Assembly (NCBI RefSeq): GCF_018991925.1
Contig: NW_024753828.1
Location: 802,859-866,858 of the forward strand
DNA: 64,000 bases
Source of the DNA: Homarus americanus
Taxonomy: Eukaryota > Arthropoda > Malacostraca > Decapoda > Nephropidae
Direction: 5' to 3'
Shown here: positions 58,301 through 64,000 of the stretch, piece after piece
Layout of the letters: every line of letters starts with the position of its first letter
How positions within the stretch are numbered: position 1 is the stretch's first letter
Program-made: the position numbers and the translations under genes
The notes under the pieces: model-generated
Databases searched by the model: none
Told to the model about the DNA's origin: nothing
Seen by the model: the letters and a program-made list of their open reading frames with translations, nothing else

Positions 58301-61300
58301 AGAGGACATTCCGACGTGGTATTATTCCTTTAGGGTGTCTTGAGAGATGGTAGATATGTATTCGTAATAAATGATCTGCTGTGGCAGCTCTGGTGATCAA
58401 GGATAAAGGTCAACATGTATACCTGAGGCAATACTTATACACCACCTTGCGTCACACCGCTAGGGCAAGACATGTGGCATTTCCTGTTGAGGGTTGTAAA
58501 GGAAGTCTCTTGTCTCTGGCGCCGACTGTTTACTTTTTGTTGTTGAGCGAGTGTTGGTCAGCCTCTATACTCTGCCACAGCAGTGGGACGCCCTGCCATA
58601 GATATTTTGTGTTTCTTCTTCCTGTAAGAGACGTCGATTATGGTGATTTTTGTTGTCAGTGTATAAATGTACTATACTACTTGATTGGCGTCGTGCAATA
58701 TCTCCGTGACTGGTCCCTTGCTCACCTCCCACTCCCCCTTGCCGCTCCCTTCCCACCCACAGCGGCAGCACACCCATGTCTCCCCTGACAGTTATAACGA
58801 CGGTAATGCTGCACCCATGTTAACCACCCACAATTATTATCATCATCATCATCATCATTATTTGGCCACCACCACTCACTTCAGCTCTTCAACTCCACAT
58901 TATCACCAGCCTTCATCACTAAGGGTTAGAGAGAGACGGTGAAAGTAAGAAGCTGCATACCTTCGGTGTTTCCTTCACCACCCCCATTACTTTAAGGCCA
59001 CCACTGATTAGACTAACGGGATTTACTTTCAAACAGAATCATTGTTTACTGTAACCTTTAAATGTTACTACTCGACGTTTAAAATGTGTTGTCGCTCTGC
59101 TCCTGCGTCCCTCCTCACCACCACCGTGCATGTAGGTGTAAGCAAACCAGTCTATTTATATTGGCAGCGTGCTCCGGTGTTTAACCTTACCCTGTGAATA
59201 ACCTCGTCTGTTCGTCCGTCCCTGTCGTCCATGTCTTGGCAGCCCTTTCTCCCGTCGCCCCTCCCGCAGCGCCCCCTGTTGAGCCTTTTACTATTCCACC
59301 GTCGTCTGAAGGAGTGGCCTTTGGATGAATAGCGAGCCTCGTAGTAAAGTTTTTCTTGCTCGTGTATCTTGTGCTTGTATCACGACGTTGGTACCTCAGG
59401 TCTCCTCATCTGGGGATTTATTATTAGTCATTAATATTCAAGTGTTTAAACTTAAGAGGTTTTGGAGAGTATATATATATATTTTTTTTTTATAAAGAAG
59501 ATACTGGGGATGAAGTCCGTCGTTTTTTTTTTTCCAACACATCTCCATGTAAGCCTTAGTTAGTGTTTCCCTCGAGAGGCTGCAGCTGGACGCTCGCCAA
59601 CCAAATGGACGCCCTACTTTGCTTTGAGAACACTTCGGCTTTAGTATCTGTTTAATTTGGAGATTATCATTTGGCATCTTTATGTGACAGCTGATGACGC
59701 AACCTTTTGTTTTTTAACCTCCCGCACAGCTAGAAATAAGTGCGGCGCTACAACACGTACACACAAAAACTCCGATCACTTGGTATTTTGATAACACATG
59801 ATCAATTTGGTGTGCATATGGGCCGGCACGCTTCGTGGCCATTCATCAGGTAGTGGTCTGTTTAAAGAGGGGTCTTGGACGAGATGATGAGGAAGGTGGT
59901 ATGATCAGAGCCCGGAGGTCTCCCGGGTGTTGATGGTTCATCATTGTTTACAGCGAGGTCGAGAGCACCACGACTGCTTGAAAGTTTTTGTGTATACTTA
60001 GTTTAACACTAGTGTGTGCTCTTACGCGGGATGTAATCTTGGGTACTTGATAACGCATAGCCATGGATTACTGAGCAATTTATTCATGGGGAAGTATTTT
60101 ATTAGCTAAATGGTTCTTGTAGTCCGTATTTGGATTAATGATAGGTTTGGTAGAGAAGAGGACAGGTTGTACTCTTACGCAAGAGATTGATATATAAAGA
60201 ATACAAACTACGGTAATTACTGCTTGCAGAATTATCCTTAACTATCAGTTGAGCGTAATTTCATTAAGTAGAATATAAAGAATAGGTAGGTAGGTAGGTA
60301 AGTTCCCAGAAGCGTACGTTAAGAGAAGAGACTTTCCCGCTGCTGGGATTGAATCTAATGCAACAGTTTAGATCATGCATGATGTGGCAGCCTGAGAGTT
60401 AACACATCCTGCCTCCAATGGCAGGAGGTACCGGTTAAAGTTCAAGAGTTCAGATTTCTCCTGGTTTGATTTATATCTTTGCTTCTGACAGATGATCAGC
60501 CCAAAGAAGTAGCTGATAAAGCCGAGACCCCTGGCGGTGGCAACGGAACTTTTAATTTACGCCATTTAATCAGGAACGCTTCTTCGTATATCCATTAGGC
60601 CGCCACTCGTAATGGTCGGCAGTTTGTCATTAAACGTCACCTGTCATTAAACGTCACCTGATCGCCTTATCTAAATGAAATCCTCAAGAGGACAAAAGGA
60701 AACATCGGGTGCACGATGTTGCAGGTGGTGCACAGGTGTATCAGCCCCTGGAGGGTGTGTAGTCACTTTTCACTGGGTTATGATAATAATAACATAGCGT
60801 CATGTTGTGGTGAGCTGCTCCGGCGTTCACCAGCCAGCAGGAAACTCTGGGTAACGGGAACTGGGTGTTATCAAGTGCATGAAGCGATTACTAAATCTTC
60901 TTTATGGGTGTCCGGGTAAGTTATTGTCTGGAATCCAGGAAATTGCCGACAAGTTGTGATGGTGAACCAGAAGAAAAGGGTTTAGCCTCTTAAGATCGTC
61001 TCAAACATTGAATTTTATGAATGAAATATAAATTGTCTCCATGCTGGTATTAATATAATGTTTGTGATATTGTTATGGGGTGTTGGTGGTTTTATTGGTG
61101 CGATACTCAATACGAGGTCAGTCGAGGGTCACGGAGTTACTTCTCGAGGCGTGTTGAGAGTGTGTGAACGTGTAGAATTATAATAGAGCCTCTTAAATGT
61201 TTTGCCTGATTGTTCGGGAAAGTTTATATGATTGGATGTTCTCTCAGTTTATTAGTGTACTGCTGTTAACATTGACTTGAGGTATATTGTGTGTCTGCTC

Positions 61301-61495
61301 TTTGTACTGTTAATGAAGATCTTATCCTCTACCTCATTCAAAGGATTTTTGTTTTTAATGAGGTCTTATTTATTATTGTTATTGTTGCTCTGGTGGTTAA
61401 GTTTTCTCCTCCCAAGCAAATGATCACGGATTTGATTACCTGGAAGAGTGAAGAAGGGGAATCTGGCTGTACACTTACCCTTATGCACCCAACAG
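52334..61495 (+). other. Nine kilobases without recognised genes
   Basis: Mixed composition with short microsatellites: (ct)n 53078-53094, (tg)n 53740-53760, (tg)n plus a G-run 57987-58023. 'attaaacgtcacctgtc' is duplicated at 60632-60660. Open stretches (54938, 55488, 57554, 58381 and others) show no family resemblance. A short splice-bounded segment at 52800-52831 is discussed as a finding. Confidence 0.45.
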
Positions 61496-62385
61496 TAGAT
61501 GTAGTGTGTAGCTGTGCAGGATGAGTGGGAGTGTAGTGTGTAGCTGTGCAGGATGAGAGGGAGTGTAGTGTGTAGCTGTGCAGGATGAGAGGAAGTGTAG
61601 TGTGTAGCTGTGCAGGATGAGAGGAAGTGTAGTGTGTAGCTGTGCAGGATGAGAGGGAGTGTAGTGTGTAGCTGTGCAGGATGAGTGGGAGTGTAGTGTG
61701 TAGCTGTGCAGGATGAGAGGGAGTGTAGTGTGTAGCTGTGCTGTGCAGGATGAGGGGAGTGTAGTGTAGCTGTGCAGTGATGAATGGGAGTGTAGTGTGT
61801 AAGCAGGATGAGGGGAGTGTAGTGTGTAGCTGTGGCATGAGAGGGAGTGTGGTGTAGCTGTGAGAGGAAGTGAGTGTGGAGTGTGAGTGTGTGTAGCTGT
61901 GCAGGATGAGAGGGAGGTGTAGCTATGCAGGATGAAAGGGAGTGTAGTGTGTTGTGCAGGATGAGGGTGTAGTGTGGCTGTGCAGGATGAGAGGGTGTGT
62001 GTGTAGCTGTGCAGGATGAAAGGAGGTGTGTGTTGTGCAGGATGAAAGGGAGTGTAGTGTGTTGTGCATGATGAGAGGGAGTGAGTGTAGCTGTGCAGGA
62101 TGAGAGGGAGTGTGTGTGTGGCTGTGAAGTGTGTTGTGCAGGATGAGAGGGAGGGGTAGCTGTGCAGGATGAGAGGGAGTAGTGTAGTGAGAGGGAGTGT
62201 AGTGTGTTGTGCAGGATGAGAGGGAGTGTAGTGTGTTGTGCAGGATGAAAGGGAGTGTAGTGTGTTGTGCAGGATGAGAGGGAGTGTAGTGTTGTGCAGG
62301 GTGAGTGGGAGTGTAGTGTGTTGTGCAGGATGAGAGGGAGTGTAGTGTGTTGTGCAGGATGAGAGGGAGTGTAGTGCGTAAAGGC
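61496..62385 (+). repeat. Minisatellite, 32-bp unit changing to 29-bp
   Basis: The unit gtagctgtgcaggatgagag plus ggagtgtagtgt (32 bp) is regular from 61500 to about 61740, degenerates around 61740-62180, then becomes a 29-bp variant with gttgtgcaggatgagaggg to 62385. The minus strand happens to be open for 343 codons through it (His/Thr/Pro/Ser-rich), which is a consequence of the repeat. Confidence 0.95.
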
Positions 62386-64000
62386 ATTAGTAAACAAGAG
62401 TTGCGGGTGTATTAGTCAGCAGGAGGACTGGTTAGTGTTTTAATTAGCAGAAGGAATGGAGGGAGTAGTGAGTGCGTTAGTCACAAGGGTGGGTGGTGGT
62501 CGTGCGCACTGATGGGGGCGGGTGGACAAGGAGTTCCCTGCCGCCGCCCACAACCCACATCCCCGCCACCCCACCAAATAATCACCAATACATATGCATG
62601 TGCTTGTCCTTCTGCTGTCCTTGTTCTCTGGTGTTTATAGTGCCTCCGCCCTTCTGTTTTTATATTTGTCTTTGTTTTTCTCCCTCAGACCAGTTCTTGT
62701 ACCGGGAACCTTTGTGCTTGTGTCAATTTTATTACGTTTTATTGTTGACGGTCATCTAGAATCCGTAGCGCTAGTCAGTTGCTTCAATCTTTTTTTTTCG
62801 TATAAGAAAAAGGAATATTCTTATCTATAAGTTCTCATGGATGGGGTAGTGGATAAATAAGACGACGAAGTGCACACAAAGAACTTCATTTCCTCTTGTC
62901 TCGTGTTTACTTAGTTACGGTGAAGTCAAGACACGTGTGTGTGTGTGTGTGAGATCCACCTTGAAGATGACAAAGAAAAGTTGGATATTCTGTACTGACT
63001 AATGAGAAGCTACCGTATGTGAATTGTGTTCTTAATTTAATATATGTTCTGGGATTGGGGGGAGAGAGGGAGGGAAGGACAGGGGTCATTTACTGGAGCA
63101 ACGTCAACAGGTCAGAGGAAAAAAAATCAATAATTGTTTGTTTACAAGCAAGTTTCCTTAATAATATGGATTAATGATTTTTTTATATAATAATATCTTA
63201 TTTAATTTTTGTCTTTTTATAATTTGTTGTTGAGAAAGTAAGTATTCAGGAAGTCCAAAGGGCTATATGGGTTGGAGGAAGGGAAGGTCAGTCAGTAATG
63301 GTGAGCAAACTGTGAGCGTGAGGTGGAGGGGTGGAAAAATCGGCTCAAGTGATCAATGTAAAGCAACAGCAGAGCAAAGGAGGTGCAGGTAGGCCGGCCT
63401 CTCTCTACTTGATTGTGGGATAGTTTGTATGTTGTGGGTCGGTAAGGCCATCACCTGTGAGTTATCATAGTTTGCACTTACTTGGTGTGTCTGGGTGGTC
63501 TCAGGTCCAGTTGGTTCATTTATATGCAGTGTGGGGTGAGGCCTTGGCACTTGTTGCTAGATAACCTGCTGTCTGGGTCGGTATTGCTGTCTGTCGTGTG
63601 TAATTAGTCACGACGACGAGGTCCTGGACTCTCAGAGTGTGGGAATGGCTTTAACCGCATGCGTTTGTCCGTATGATGGTTTAAGATCAAGCTTGGCACA
63701 GTGGTGGTACTTTTATCAGTTGTACGCTGGCATTTCCTTTGGCTTCAGTGGTTAGTATCACGGCGGGGATATATGGTACATCTATACCGAACTCCGTCAA
63801 GTTGTAGGTGTTGGAAATTTAATTTTTGTTTTTATAAATATAGCTTACATGATAATTATTTATGGGCATTTTATACACTGTAGCGAGACGGAAAATATGA
63901 AACTTTTTTTTACGTTATGCATCGTGAAGTGTTATTACTGGATTGTGACGAATTGAACCTGGAATGATGTATAAACAAGTACTGTACTCATGGTATATAT
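62386..64000 (+). other. Window end, nothing recognised
   Basis: Mixed DNA with (gt)n at 62935-62951 and a ggagg-rich patch near 63060. No exon of CLASP or other gene identified. Confidence 0.45.

Noticed and set aside
58381..58788. 135-codon plus-strand frame
   Set aside because: No recognisable family, no clear promoter or splice support, and a C-rich low-complexity end.
61366..62397. 343-codon minus-strand frame rich in His, Thr, Pro and Ser
   Set aside because: It lies almost entirely in the 29-32-bp minisatellite. The frame is open because the repeat unit lacks stops, and other phases are open too.

Overview
This window is eukaryotic nuclear DNA, most likely from a decapod crustacean or a related arthropod. 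The evidence is short exons with GT/AG splice sites, kilobase-scale TE-filled introns, very long dinucleotide microsatellites, and dispersed repeats that I associate with decapod genomes (species not determinable). No bacterial operon, CRISPR array, rRNA or true tRNA gene was seen.

The only gene recognised with confidence is on the + strand: four consecutive exons (604-709, 2014-2182, 4677-4853, 9536-9624) of a CLASP-family microtubule plus-end protein (CLIP-associating protein; Orbit/Mast/chb in Drosophila). They encode part of the N-terminal TOG1 HEAT-repeat domain and the start of the following linker. Exon phases are compatible across all three introns. Earlier exons lie upstream of the window. 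No later CLASP exon was found in the remaining ~54 kb, so that part is read as a giant intron, possibly with an alternative promoter.

The introns are a graveyard of mobile DNA. 0-10.1 kb: TcMar/pogo-like TIR elements with TA target sites, partly nested into a fold-back, plus another palindromic element. 11.8-12.9 kb: decayed LINE reverse transcriptase. 13.15-13.6 kb: LTR with a primer-binding-like site. 14.45-14.93 kb: piggyBac-like MITE in TTAA. 15.5-17.3 kb: DNA transposon remnant with an internal duplication. 19.1-21.3 kb: LTR-like segment, pogo/Tigger transposase remnant, and a three-copy repeat. 22.8-26.65 kb: minus-strand, 3'-truncated, inactivated Ty3/gypsy element. 26.8-27.2 kb: hAT MITE with a perfect 8-bp TSD. 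27.3-34.0 kb: two copies of one ORF1-type non-LTR element arranged head to head, both without ORF2. One of them is interrupted by a 374-bp insertion, a ~1.6-kb segment carrying THAP-like and other exon-like coding pieces, and a solo LTR with a perfect 5-bp TSD.

From ~34 kb on, the + strand becomes G/T-rich and is dominated by minisatellites and microsatellites ((AT)n, a ~320-bp (TC)n joined to (AT)n, a ~530-bp (TG)n, and a ~0.9-kb 29-32-bp minisatellite), with SINE and LINE 3' ends. An inverted duplication at 52.0-52.3 kb carries a coding-like segment I could not identify and is among the most novel-looking items. Most long reading frames in this half are artefacts of simple repeats.
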